Assembly (NCBI GenBank): GCA_036429605.1
Contig: JAVFKD010000013.1
Span: forward strand, 471,478-535,477
From: Cladobotryum mycophilum
Lineage: Eukaryota; Ascomycota; Sordariomycetes; Hypocreales; Hypocreaceae
Length of the DNA: 64,000 nt
Direction: 5' to 3'
The position numbers and the translations under genes are program-made. Of this stretch, positions 32,947 through 43,004 are shown one piece after another; the first letter of the stretch is position 1; every line of letters starts with the position of its first letter. Under the pieces are notes generated by a model. The model ran no database searches. It saw only the letters and a program-made list of their open reading frames with translations, and was not told the DNA's origin.

Positions 32947-33041
32947 GATAACTGGTATAATTGGGTCTAGAATTGAGGAGGGATGTCTGGCGGGCTAATT
33001 ATCTATTATAGTGATAGAAATAATTGAGGACTGTATTTCTT

Positions 33042-33427
33042 CTATCCATTCATAGTCATAAGCCTAATATATCTGAAAATATGCATGACCACATTGTGCG
33101 GGGTGTCAGTTAACGAATCGAGAAGATGAGATCCAAGAATATGTATTGCTCCTGCAGGAGGGCACTCTATTCTCTCAGCACAGGCAAAGGTCGCCGTCTT
33201 CTCCCCAGTGCATATGAGACACCCAATTACTCCTCTTCCCAAAAACTGACACGTTTCACGACATTCGTGTTTATGTGGCTGTCCCCACGCTTACCACACG
33301 AGCCAGCCAATTGGCCAAGAGCACACAGATCAAAACTACCGAGGCTGAGGAGGAGGTGGCTTGGGAAGGCCAGTCGTATCGTATACCCCCTTCCTGTGTC
33401 ATAGGGTTTCGCAGGTGAATTTTTCAT
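33042..33427 (-). other. Possible small Cys-rich gene, structure unresolved
   Basis: ATG 33427 (MKNSPAKPYDTGRGYTIR) reads to a TGTG|GTAAGC donor near 33289. Downstream, another phase carries HECRETC, GCLICTGEKTATFACAERIECP, with regularly spaced cysteines. No junction satisfies both phases cleanly. It is either two exons of a small cysteine-rich protein or a decayed gene. Confidence 0.25.
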
Positions 33428-33771
33428 AGTGATGCAATGGATATACTTATGAATTGATCAGTAGGTTTCAAGGCCAAGTTTGATCTCCTTACATGTAGAA
33501 TGTTGGGTTTAGATGTTTACATTATGCAAGGTTGACCAGTGGGAATTGGCGCGTATTAAAACTTCCGCCGTGCAGATGCATTATGAATTTCTAGTAAATA
33601 CGGCTGATAGAATTGGGTAACTTGTGTTGGTATTGTTAGGAATGGAGATATTATAGGAAATTAAGTGATGTATTGAGGCACTACCAGGTGGCTACGTGAA
33701 TAAAAGTACACTACTTCGTGAAGTTCTGCCATCCTCCCTGTACACCCCTCAGACATTTCCAGGCTTTTCAC
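33428..33771. other. AT-rich intergenic
   Basis: No gene or repeat was recognised. Confidence 0.5.
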
Positions 33772-34351
33772 TCAGATGGGGTTTTGATTGTGATGCGCTG
33801 TTCCCTCTAGAGCCATAACGTACTTTTCCACTGTATATTCAAGAGAACACATAGCATCAATAACTAATGACTTCATTTCCAAGTCCTTTTCATAAATTGT
33901 TAGTCAGAAAATATAAAGATAAATTTATGTTACTGTGATATCTTACCACGGGGATGTCGTTTGCATGAAAATGGAGTGTACATTGGTCCAACGCGAGTGG
34001 ATGTGCAATTACTGTGCCATCAGATTCACCGTACTGCGGATACATTGTATCTCCATGACAAAGCGTGCAGTCATGGGGGCTCCGATCATCACTTGCTGAT
34101 TAAGGGGTTCCCCCAACGCCTTACGAGCTTCATTGCAATCAATGGCCTCTTCTAAAGCGTGTTCGATAGGTTGGACACTTAATTGCTCGAGGCGTGTAGA
34201 AAACTTTGAAAGACTTTGTTCGTCTAAGCAACGTCGTTCATGAGACTCAGGGGAAAGTGGTGCCTCCGACGCTCGTAGGAGCGGCGTTGATGGGGGCGCC
34301 TTTGGCAGAGGCACCCTGTGCTTGGTCAATGTACTTGCTCATGGGATCCAT
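33772..34351 (-). pseudogene. Hypothetical zinc-binding-type protein, two frame breaks
   Basis: ATG 34351 (MDPMSKYIDQAQGASAKGAP) reads to a TTTCCCC run near 34250, where the frame shifts into ESHERRCLDEQSLSKF and EARKALGEPLNQ. A second shift near 34095 leads into HDCTLCHGDTMYPQYGE, a C-x2-C motif followed later by CTLHFHANDIPV. A 61-bp intron (33886-33946, GTAAGA donor, branch CTAAC) then joins the last exon (33772-33885) in phase, ending NQNPI. A consistent protein of about 200 aa is thus spread over three frames. The family is unknown. Single-base homopolymer indels, real or technical, explain both breaks. Confidence 0.45.
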
Positions 34352-34848
34352 GTCTTTTACTTACTCGTATGATCCATCTTCAGGCCTGGTAGGAGGAGCT
34401 GAATCACGAGACATATTCAAGGGCGGTGAGGTGAACAGCCAGTAGAGGGAAAGCTTCGGTATGAAAATCAAGGCAACTAAGACAGTTGATAATCGCATTG
34501 AGGGAGGCAACTAAGATAGTTCACGACGGTACTGTCGATGACATATGTACTTGAGGTAGATAAAAGCAAATGGATCTCGCAATAACCATCATCACGAGAT
34601 TCATCAGACGTTACAAAACTCTCCACCACCGGTGTTAGTCCTCATCACTACCCAGCTAGATGAGTTTATACAAACACACCATCTCCACGTAGGTATCTCA
34701 GGGGTTTGACTGAAATTGGACTGCTTAACAAGCTCACGGTATTAGTGGATGAGCAAATGCTAATAACTTTGTTTGGAAACCGGATGAAATGTAGCACGGT
34801 GAAGACGGGTGGCTTGGTCCGAGGCAAGGATTACAATGTTTCGTGTTA

Positions 34849-34930
34849 GGTCAGGATGGCTATTCCTAATTCTATCAAATCTTTGAAAACTTTCAAAGAT
34901 TTGATAGAATTAGGAATAGCCATCCTGACC
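34849..34930. repeat. Perfect palindrome: 40-bp arms, 2-bp spacer
   Basis: Left arm 34849-34888 (GGTCAGGATGGCTATTCCTA...) and right arm 34891-34930 are exact reverse complements separated only by AC. No mismatch occurs in 40 bp. It lies about 130 bp upstream of the next start codon (35058) and would form a 40-bp hairpin in RNA or a cruciform in DNA. Confidence 0.97.
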
Positions 34931-35057
34931 ACTGTCCGTGCGTAGCGCGCTAGTTTCGACCCCTCACATTGATGAGTGATGAGTGAGGAGGACAACCACC
35001 CACAGCAAACTGTCTTTCGCTTCTTCATACTCTTTCTCATGGTTATTGCTCGTCAAG

Positions 35058-36621
35058 ATGACAAGACAAGATGAAAACGATACCCTCATTGATGAAATCA
35101 TCGATTTCTTACAGAATCATCGAGGGAATAGTCTCACGGAGCTTCTAAAGAGAAAGGATGTTATCGATTTCTTCCTACGCCTATCACCACTCAAAAGCCT
35201 TTATGCGGCGAATGCCAATCGCACAAAAAAGTGCAATGCGCTGCGTAAAGCCATCCAGGAGATGCAAAAGAGTCAAGACTTTGAGATTTCCTCGAGCGTT
35301 GCCTGCCGAATCGACGCATGGGAACAGAATCCCAATTCATTCTGGGAGGAATCGATTAATCCGCTACGACTATCAGCACATCAAAGCGAACGGGAGATCG
35401 TGCATGCTTTTTATGAGGATATTACTCGGAGAAAATATCTTATCGACCAGCAAATCGTCTATTATAATTTCAGTTGCGTCTTAGCCTACGAACACTACAG
35501 CCGGATTTATCCATCAAGCTACATCAAACCGAGCCAAGCAACAGAATATCTTCGGCAGCACGGTGTGGTGGAAGATGATATAAAATTTTGCTATAACGCC
35601 ATTTTGGGCGGGCAATACCGCCGGAATTTCTGCAAGAGTCTCGGTTCCAGCGGCGATGATAATATCGATTACGGTCCGTTATTTTTGCATAATATCCCGG
35701 CGAAAATGTAAGAGACACTATCCCTATAACCGACATACCAAGCTAACAGGATACGCAAGTTTGGACAACAATGCCACGGTTTATCGCGAGCTACACGATG
35801 CGACTGTCACCCACTTCAAGTCAATTGGCATCAATAAATGGTCAAGCGAATCTCACTGTCAGTCAGCAGCAACGGCCATCCTTGCATTTCGCCGAAAACT
35901 TTTCTGGTCCGGTGACATCCCTGTATCTCCTCCTTCTCAGATACAACCAAGGAGTAGGAGTGTCACAACTGGACGTAAACGTCGACGCACTACAGCGCTG
36001 AACGATGCTGCACCGGGTTTTCCACAAGCAGACGGAATGGTTGAAGCTAATCTGTCTCCGGAAAGAGCAGAGCTCGCACCGAGGCTACAGCACCAGCCAC
36101 CGCAGCTACGGAGCAACACGCCTGCTCGGGAGTTTCAAGGCACAATGTTCAGCACTGGGGAACAATGCATGGCGTTTGATAGCTCGGGAACTGGAGCAGT
36201 CAGTACAGGCACTGATTTCACAGCTGCAACGCCGTGCAGCCTGAACGCCGATCCCACCTCACAGTCTTGCGCCTTTGACCACCAGGAGTTCGGCACCCCA
36301 TTCTACCGTTCACAATTCGACTCGGAGGTTGTTGAGTCACAGTCTTACGCCTTTAACCACCAGGAGTTCGGCACCCCATTCTACCGTTCACAATTCGACT
36401 CGGAGGTTGTTGAGTCACAGTCTTACGCCTTTAATCACCAGGGGTTCGGCATCCCATTCTACCGTTCGCAATTTGACTCGGGGGTTATTGAGCCGCAGGT
36501 AAACTACTTTCCCAGCAGTAATTTACAGTTCCAAGAAAATAATAACAGAAACGTGAACAATTTTTGTTTACTAAGCAACGAGGGTCAGGGTTCAAGTAGT
36601 AGATTACCACATTATCAATAA
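35058..36621 (+). CDS. 503-aa hypothetical protein with C-terminal 26-aa repeats
   Basis: Exons 35058-35707 and 35760-36621, joined in phase across a 52-bp intron (GTAAGA donor, GCTAAC branch, CGCAAG acceptor). First in-frame ATG is 35058 (MTRQDENDTLIDEIIDFLQN); the longer upstream reading has no ATG. Residues 1-270 are largely helical with scattered Cys/His and no recognised domain. A nuclear signal RKRRR lies at 289-293. Residues 385-462 contain three 26-aa repeats (SYAFNHQEFGTPFYRSQFDS type) encoded by 78-bp near-identical DNA, and the tail is Asn/Gln-rich. A perfect palindrome sits in its promoter region. Function unknown; the gene appears intact. Confidence 0.75.
36262..36495 (+). repeat. 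3 x 78-bp in-frame tandem repeat
   Basis: Units start at 36262, 36340 and 36418 and begin CAGTCTT. The first two are nearly identical and the third has drifted slightly. They encode the aromatic-rich repeats of the 503-aa protein. Confidence 0.95.
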
Positions 36622-36973
36622 AGAAACTCCAATAATCCCTAGTCTATGCTACTACATTGCCCATGTTAATAGGCGTACTTTTGTTGATATTTGATGAATA
36701 GTCATTAGGGTATATCATGCCTAAGACTCAGCCAGAATAAATACATAGTTTCACCTTCCGGGACCCTTAGTATAATTTGTCTAGAAAGCGCAGGCATGCA
36801 AAATATCTCGCCCTTTTTTAAGTCGTAAAAAAATCCCCGTCCTCAATCTTACATCCTTCAGAACAGATGAGCGGGATTATAAATCCTGGTTGATCCGTGA
36901 GTAGAGTGTGTAGTTTTATTCTACATAAATAACCACCAAGCTTAGGGTTCTATTAATGTCAGCTAAAATATCG
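36622..36973. other. Intergenic, convergent 3' flanks
   Basis: AT-rich; nothing recognised. Confidence 0.55.
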
Positions 36974-37198
36974 CTAGCCATTAGAGAGAGCAAAAGTAAA
37001 ACGAACATTATCAAAAAAAGATTGTGTAATCCGAGCTATGTCGACATGTTTTAACTGTTCAACGCGGTTTCTACCCATAGCGGCTTCCCATTTTTCATCT
37101 GGATGTGATGCCAGCCAACTGGACAAATCCTGTACCATTTTTTGTTCCGCGGGGTCGGTGCCTCGGACAGTTATCTGCCTCTCAGGCATGGCGCTCAT
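36974..37198 (-). CDS. Small hypothetical protein, 74 aa
   Basis: Uninterrupted frame from ATG 37198 (MSAMPERQITVRGTD) to TAG. It is hydrophilic and predicted helical (MVQDLSSWLASHPDEKWEAA) with a C-terminal FFDNVRFTFALSNG. It resembles the other small accessory proteins here in size and composition, but no family is recognised. A second ATG at 37189 is an alternative start. Confidence 0.45.
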   Translation of the reverse strand: MSAMPERQITVRGTDPAEQKMVQDLSSWLASHPDEKWEAAMGRNRVEQLKHVDIARITQSFFDNVRFTFALSNG

Positions 37199-37876
37199 GT
37201 GGGAAGATTGAGTCGTATAATGAGTTTTTATTATTTTTTATTTTTTGTAACTCTGACTTGTGAGTAATGCCACTGTTTTAGCTGGAGCGATCCTGCAGCG
37301 TTATATTCGTTTCTTTGCTGCTTTTCGTCGTGTTTCACAAATGAGGTGGGGTTAATGCCAGATGTCGAACTTTTTTAACTGTCACATGACTCATTTTGAC
37401 CGCCCGAGTGGCAGTGGCTGCCCAATACACAACAGGACCACTTGCATTCCCGGCCGCGCTGATTCAGCATGGGCGCCTTAGGCTGCAGTCGACGCTACTT
37501 GCCCCAGTCACATTTCCTGCCCTATCTCGGAGATTGGGGAGGTACCAAGGTACTTTCCCAATATTGGTAAGTGCTCCGTACTCAAGGTCGCCCCTTGCTT
37601 CCCTCGCCCTAACAACAACAGCCCGGCGGCTCTGCCACAGTTCCACGGCCCAATATATTTAGGTTTTTTGCAGGGGAACGTCCATTCCAACAACACATAA
37701 TGCATCATTAATGCATCCGGCTCGTGTGTCAAATCATGTCAAAAATACAGAATATTTAAAAAAAAAAAAAAAAAGATATAAAATGCCTAATGCCCTTCCT
37801 AATCTCACAACAACACAGCGTCTCCACCACATAACAGAATATTCCTTGGTTCATATTGCCTTAATAACCAGATACA
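37199..37876. other. Intergenic with poly-A tract
   Basis: Contains a 17-A run (37758-37774) directly followed by GATATAAAA, a TATA-like element about 100 bp before the next start codon. Confidence 0.5.
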
Positions 37877-38189
37877 ATGACTCTTATCCAACCATTCGGT
37901 TGTGTATGTATTGCCATCTTCGTTACCATACCACAGCTAGCTATAATAGTGTCAATGCGGGACATTCAACAAGACATTTAAGCGCCCGTGTTCGGCTGAT
38001 CGTTGCAAACACAAGTATTGTAAACAATGCGATTACTACTCAAAGTGTACACGTCTTTTGGAAAGCCCACAAGCCACCCTTAGGGAGATGGAGCAAAAAC
38101 ACAAGATCAAACTGCAACAACGCTATGAGGCAAGCCATCCCCCATCACCATACGAGGAAGCAACGGGCATTTGTGTCGTGAAAAAATGA
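37877..38189 (+). CDS. Small zinc-ribbon-like protein
   Basis: Exon 37877-37903 (nine codons, ATG) joins exon 37950-38189 across a 46-bp intron (GTATGT donor, TATAATAG acceptor) to give 88 aa. The mature text begins MTLIQPFGCCQCGTFNKTF, then CSADRCKHKYCKQC, a CCxCG ... C-x4-C-x-H-x2-C-x2-C arrangement found in a fungal family of short zinc-binding proteins. A Lys/Glu-rich helix follows. The much longer overlapping frame at 37711-38181 is a shadow. TATA-like sequence lies upstream. Likely an intracellular zinc-binding protein; partner unknown. Confidence 0.65.
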
Positions 38190-38929
38190 TTGGGGAGTAA
38201 GGGGGTTGTGAGAGAACTAGTACTCACGGCAGTAACCATTCGAGCTGCTGGGTGGAGTAAGCCAGTGTGTATCCGGTTATTGTAATTGGATCCAATTAAT
38301 CACATCTTTATACTTTGATTCTTTTGAGACATGCTAGACTTTTCTGATGACTTCTGTATAATTCCATCTAATGTGCTGCATTATGTGTTCGATTCTAATT
38401 CCTCTGACGCTTACGTATAAGCCTCCTCGGGGTTTTTGATGATTCCCCCATCTTCCTCTCCTCTTCCAAGCCACCTGATTCACCGATTCAAGCAAAGTCT
38501 AGATGCTTTAATTTATCACCACAAGAGATTCAATGTGGGACCATTGTGACAGTTTCGGCTCATACAGATCGCTTAAATTTTGGCGCGACCAGTTCTCATA
38601 AGGGGTGGGCGTATCATCTTCGTGCGTGTTAGATGGCCGAAAGGATGCAGAGCCTACTACGCCACCCTCAATTCTCGACCCCTCCCTTACACTGGTTTAG
38701 TGATATCATCTAACTAGACAAGTTTTCTTCTGTGAGTTATTAGCCGCTTTACGTTGGCAGTCCCTAGGCTTGCCTCGCTTTACCGCTTCGGGGGAAAACG
38801 AACACCGTAAAGGGGGTCTCCTATTCTACCTTCTCCGCCTCAGCAAGAACACAAGTAAATTACAGTCAGGATTTCTGAAAGACATCTGACACAATGGTGT
38901 GAATAGAATGATTTGCTCTAGCCATCTAC
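38190..38929. other. Intergenic, no supported gene
   Basis: No recognisable frame, repeat or RNA gene. Confidence 0.5.
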
Positions 38930-38937
38930 TATATAAA
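38930..38937 (+). promoter_or_regulatory. TATA box of the 39061 gene
   Basis: TATATAAA, 124 bp upstream of the ATG, followed by a T/C-rich leader. Confidence 0.55.
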
Positions 38938-39060
38938 TCCGTAGTGTCCTCTTTCAACACAGTTTTATTATTCTCGGTCAAATCATCTCGAAATCCTAAG
39001 CTCTTCTACTAGACTTCCATTCCCTTTACCGACTTTGCTTATAAAGTAACCGATCTTCAG

Positions 39061-39396
39061 ATGTCTACGCCTACTACTCTATCAATTCAACGATGGACGG
39101 TTGCTAGCCGGAAAGTAGGCTTCGTCATCGCCCCCCAAAAGAGTGCCCAGATTTTATCATGCCAAGCCACGGGTATGTTGTCCTTTATCTTGCTAAAAGA
39201 ACCATCTGGTGATTCTGACTGTCTTATAGCAGCCTCGAAGGAGGATATCAAACAACATCAACAAGCATATGTCGACGTCGGCGGTGATGGGGAATGTCAT
39301 GGGATCCTACTGTCAAAAAACCCTTGGAAGGTTATAATCACAGAGGAGATGAAGGGGTTGGAGAGGCAGATGCCCTATGTGCTATTCAGCTCATAA
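39061..39396 (+). CDS. Small hypothetical protein with optional 57-nt intron
   Basis: ATG 39061 to TAA gives 111 aa if unspliced (MSTPTTLSIQRWTVASRK...MPYVLFSS). Positions 39173-39229 form a consensus intron (GTATGT donor, TATAG acceptor) of 57 nt. Removing it keeps the frame and yields 92 aa, with ACG G|CA at the junction. The sequence within the intron (MLSFILLKEPSGDSDCLI) looks less protein-like, so the spliced form is favoured. No domain is recognised. TATA box and leader support a genuine gene. Confidence 0.6.
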   Translation: MSTPTTLSIQRWTVASRKVGFVIAPQKSAQILSCQATGMLSFILLKEPSGDSDCLIAASKEDIKQHQQAYVDVGGDGECHGILLSKNPWKVIITEEMKGLERQMPYVLFSS

Positions 39397-39814
39397 CTAG
39401 ACGCATGTTTGAGAAATAGAAAACCAGTCATTGACGTCTGCTTCCGCGGCAAATTATAATGTACTTTTTATTCCTTTCGATTTCAGTTCTATATACATGT
39501 AGTTAAACCTTCATATAAATGTGGACTAGTAGACTACGGAGGCGACCAGATTGTGAACCTTGTTCAGGGATTACCTTAGGATATGTCTAACTATTGTATG
39601 ACGGGCTTCCATTTTGCCCAACGCATATCGGAAATTTAGAGTAGTTTCATTAGGGTACTAGGGGTGATTCGTGCAAAGTAAGGACCTCATTGCATGTCCC
39701 TTCCAGATGGCCTCGACGCGACCACCTGCTGACAGCCCGACGCATGGGATGGAGGCAGTGATATAATGATCTTGTGAGCCTACTGCTGTTTTTGAAGATG
39801 ATAAAGCCGAAAGT

Positions 39815-40030
39815 ATGAGGCAATACGATTCTAATCAGGCGGCCATCCGTGGAGATTACTTGACACACACCCGAAGTAACTACTGCACCTGCTTGGCCAG
39901 GTCGTACGGCAAATGTTTACACCGCCAACTTCGATGCTACGTTGTTGAAGCCAGAGTGGGTACAGCCGCAAAAGGCTTCGCCCACCGAGGTGATATCCTT
40001 GTCAAGGCGGATGAGAATGTATTTAAATAA
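39815..40030 (+). CDS. Possible 71-aa ORF
   Basis: ATG-initiated frame with a CTC...C-rich middle (NYCTCLARSYGKCLHRQLRC) and a charged tail. No promoter or homology support. Confidence 0.2.
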   Translation: MRQYDSNQAAIRGDYLTHTRSNYCTCLARSYGKCLHRQLRCYVVEARVGTAAKGFAHRGDILVKADENVFK

Positions 40031-40144
40031 CTCCCATCCAAGAAGCACCGACTATAAGGCCCTATAACTTAACACTACCGAAAACTTTATCGCCTAAACC
40101 GTTGCATCCTCAAAATCTTCCTTTATTCGTACCAACAGATTATC

Positions 40145-41484
40145 ATGGAGTACCTTTTTGCCTTGGCAAAGCTTGCCCACGCACTCCCTGAATTAGACTT
40201 TTCCCCCAATGCCAAAGCCTCTCGTTGTCAACACTCAATGCAGCTCTTTCTCATCTGGAGGAGAAAAGAGGTATCATCGCTGAAACCCCATCTACACCAG
40301 GCGAGTGTTTCTACAGACTAGATTCCGCAATACTCCAAAATCCATCGCATACACCTTTACTTTTCATAGAAGGAACAAAATCGTCTCATGTCGATGGGTA
40401 TACCGCTCATATTTCAGCCTTATTGGGGGCAGTTGTTGCAATCCGCCTTTCTCCAAGCATACATTTTCCCGAATACGAACACGGAGTCCCTTATCAAGAA
40501 AACATTCTCACCGCAATCTTTTTCGTCTTAATTGGTAAAGTGGCAAATCGCTTGCACTGCTCATTGCCCAAACTCTCCAATTACTTACCTGGTGCGGAGT
40601 GTCGAGTGATGGACCAATTGGCTACTATTCTCACCTATCGTTCGCAAAATCCAATCCTTGCTAGATACCAAGGTCTACCGACGAATTCTTCTATCACAGG
40701 GTTTCACCCGTCATACCATGTTGCTTCAAGGACTATTCATCTCCAACCTCCCGCTTCGAACGCATCCGTTTTGGGAACCCATTCTATGAGCACGTTAAAC
40801 ATGGAAACTCTACATCCGACTCCGAGCGCCCCAAAAGCTCGCAAGTTAAACCCCACATCAAAAGCTCGCAACACAAACCCCAGATCAGCAGCCAGTAGGC
40901 CAAAAAAGCCTACTCCAAACGCCGAAACTTCAGGCATGAACATCACGAGCTCTGGCAGTCACAACCCCGAGACAGCAGCTAGCACTTCAAATGATCCCGC
41001 TCCGAATGTCTACCCTTCGATCATAACTGTCTCAAATTATTGCAAGCCAAGCCCCAAACCAAAACCTAGTACTACAAATTCTCTAACCCTGGATGTTCCG
41101 ACCACGGCTACGGCCGTCCCAAAATCGCGCAGTCCAAGTCCCATTAGAACTCCAAACAATCCGAATTTGAAAGTGCTACCTTCGGTAATTTCCACCTTGA
41201 GAGATCTGAGCCCGAACTCCAATTCGGGATCCCGCACTCCAAACGCAGGGTCCCAAAAGCGCCGCGCTGCCGACTTGGAAATCGACCATAATAAAATGGA
41301 ACGCGACGCTGAACGCGGGGAAGGTTGTGTAACTGATATTAGCACTGTCGATTCAGAACCGCACTCGAAAAGGAGGAAACAAGGCCTTCCTGATGACGAC
41401 TTGTCGGGAGGTCGTTCTAGCAGGAAGCCGTCAGATGATGGCAGCTCAACACTTCGCGCATCTGGTATTCAGAATGAAGATTGA
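40145..41484 (+). pseudogene. Hypothetical Pro/Ser-rich protein, probable 5' frameshift
   Basis: A well-placed ATG at 40145 reads MEYLFALAKLAHALPELDFS and PNAKAS. The main frame then continues only in another phase (LSTLNAALSHLEEKRGIIAE) from about 40192 to 41484, and that frame has no early ATG. A one-base indel at about 40205-40225 links them. The main part has a folded N-terminal region (to about residue 170 of the long frame), then a disordered Pro/Ser/Asn region with PNSNSGSRTPNAGS-like text and basic nuclear signals (QKRRA, SKRRK). Function unknown. As given it is frame-disrupted; an assembly error is possible. Confidence 0.55.
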
Positions 41485-41997
41485 AAGGGCGTGGGAGATG
41501 ATGTCAGAGGTTTGACCCCTCAACCCCTCTACGTGGGGTCGGTGGGGGAGTTTAGTTTGTAATAAATTACGCAGGCAGCTGGCTCACATCGAGCTTCTGA
41601 AGAAATTGGACACGGCTTCCTCGTTGTCATTATTATAAACCTTGATTTCATATGTAAAAGGTTGGGAAGTATTTGAAAATGAGAGAATTAAAAGGAATTG
41701 GTTATATTAATAATTAGTATACATAAATTTCTGATATACTCAAGAATACTATCCAGTTTTCCCTGCATCAACACATTTCCTCATAGCTTGTAATGAACTC
41801 TCCCCTGTAAAAACTTTCCCGCGCTAGCAGCTGTTATAGCCTGTTAGCGCAGCGGGGTAATTTTGCAGGTCAACTGGCGTGTCTCTCCGCTAGGGCCTAA
41901 CTGACCCTAACAGCGCAAAAAGAGGAAGGGATTCGGAGAGCTTCACCTTCCTCGAGAGCTGGCGTCACAGCCCGCGCAGCTCTGCTGCCAACACGTT

Positions 41998-42248
41998 GCC
42001 TCGCAAGAGGCACAGCCGACACTCTGCCCCGTAAGGGGTTAATAGCCTCGTATGAGACAACCACTTCTCTGCCTCGCAAGAGGTACACCGTCTCGTTAGA
42101 GACATCGCCAACACGTCGCCTCGCAAGAGGCCAGCCGACGCATTGCCTTGCAAGAGGCACACCAGCCGTAGCCTGCCCCAAGTCACTTGCCAGACCCCGT
42201 CAAGGGTCTAGCAACCAACATTCAAGTTTTTCCCCTCCGTAAGGAGGG
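41998..42248. repeat. Array of nine mini-hairpins with GNNA-type tetraloops
   Basis: Nine short inverted repeats at 41998-42011, 42027-42038, 42047-42056, 42072-42083, 42090-42103, 42118-42131, 42145-42158, 42192-42209 and 42233-42248. Examples are GCCTC-GCAA-GAGGC, CCCC-GTAA-GGGG, GTCTC-GTTA-GAGAC and CCCTCC-GTAA-GGAGGG. Stems of 3-6 bp differ in sequence but stay complementary. Loops begin with G and eight of nine end in A. The last is followed by a T run. No protein function is inferred. Confidence 0.9.
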
Positions 42249-42553
42249 TTTTTATCCTAGTGCTCAAAGCTTGAAGTCCTAGGCTTCTAATTTCTCTTTT
42301 ATAACTAGTACCACGCCCAAGCACAGCTCTCGCTGGCGCCGGCCGTCATAACATTCCACTGGGAATATATGCATAACGTAAATAGAACAATCATCAATCC
42401 ATGCCGTCAATTGCGGCCCATCTAGTGCTGGTAGCTGTATCCTGGACTCTCGCGGATTGCAAGGCAACGGCCTAATGCACTGAACCGACTGCTTGGAGCG
42501 ATGCTAGTTTTCGAACCCGAACAGCGGATCACAGCGAAGAAGTGTTATGAGCA

Positions 42554-42823
42554 ATGTCAAACGTTCCTCGGAATAAAGGACCCAGCTCCCGATGTAGCAT
42601 TACCCGCTGGCGAATGCGGCAAATGTCCAATTGCGTCATAGCCGAGCCAGCCAATGAGCCAAAGCTGTGTCCAGCCTTCCCGGTGCCGCTACAGTATGGC
42701 ACTGGAGATGCTGGAGACAAACATAATTGGCACTGGAGGCCACATTTTCTTGACTCCGGAGAGCCAAGACTAGGTCTAGCGCCGGAGATATCGCTAAATA
42801 TTCCGGAGGTCTGGATAAATTAG
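42554..42823 (+). CDS. Possible 89-aa ORF
   Basis: ATG-initiated frame (MSNVPRNKGPSSRCSITRWR...NIPEVWIN) in an otherwise gene-free stretch. No domain, intron or promoter support; an opposite-strand frame overlaps it. Confidence 0.2.
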   Translation: MSNVPRNKGPSSRCSITRWRMRQMSNCVIAEPANEPKLCPAFPVPLQYGTGDAGDKHNWHWRPHFLDSGEPRLGLAPEISLNIPEVWIN

Positions 42824-43004
42824 AAGATATCGTTTTAGCAGGTCGAGAAGGAAGTAGCTCGAGGCTTTTGAGCGAGGGAGCTGGGTCGGTGATTTTTTTC
42901 CAGGATGTCTGTTTATGTCATTGCCATAGGAATAAAGCGCTTATTGCGTATGTTTATAAGGTTATTCGTAGTGGCTATAGCTTGTAGATTTCTATGTCTC
43001 CTCT

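Noticed and set aside
37711..38181. 156-aa plus-strand frame
   Set aside because: It overlaps the better-supported two-exon zinc protein in another phase and contains a poly-Lys reading of the poly-A tract.
41897..42181. 94-aa minus-strand frame with repeated PLARQ text
   Set aside because: The repeats come from the mini-hairpin array; stem pairing, not codon structure, explains the pattern.
42390..42540. tRNA-like or SINE-like text on the minus strand (GGTTCGAA..., TTGCCTTGCAATCC)
   Set aside because: A B-box-like GGTTCGAA occurs on the wrong side of the possible anticodon region, and no cloverleaf with paired acceptor and anticodon stems could be drawn.
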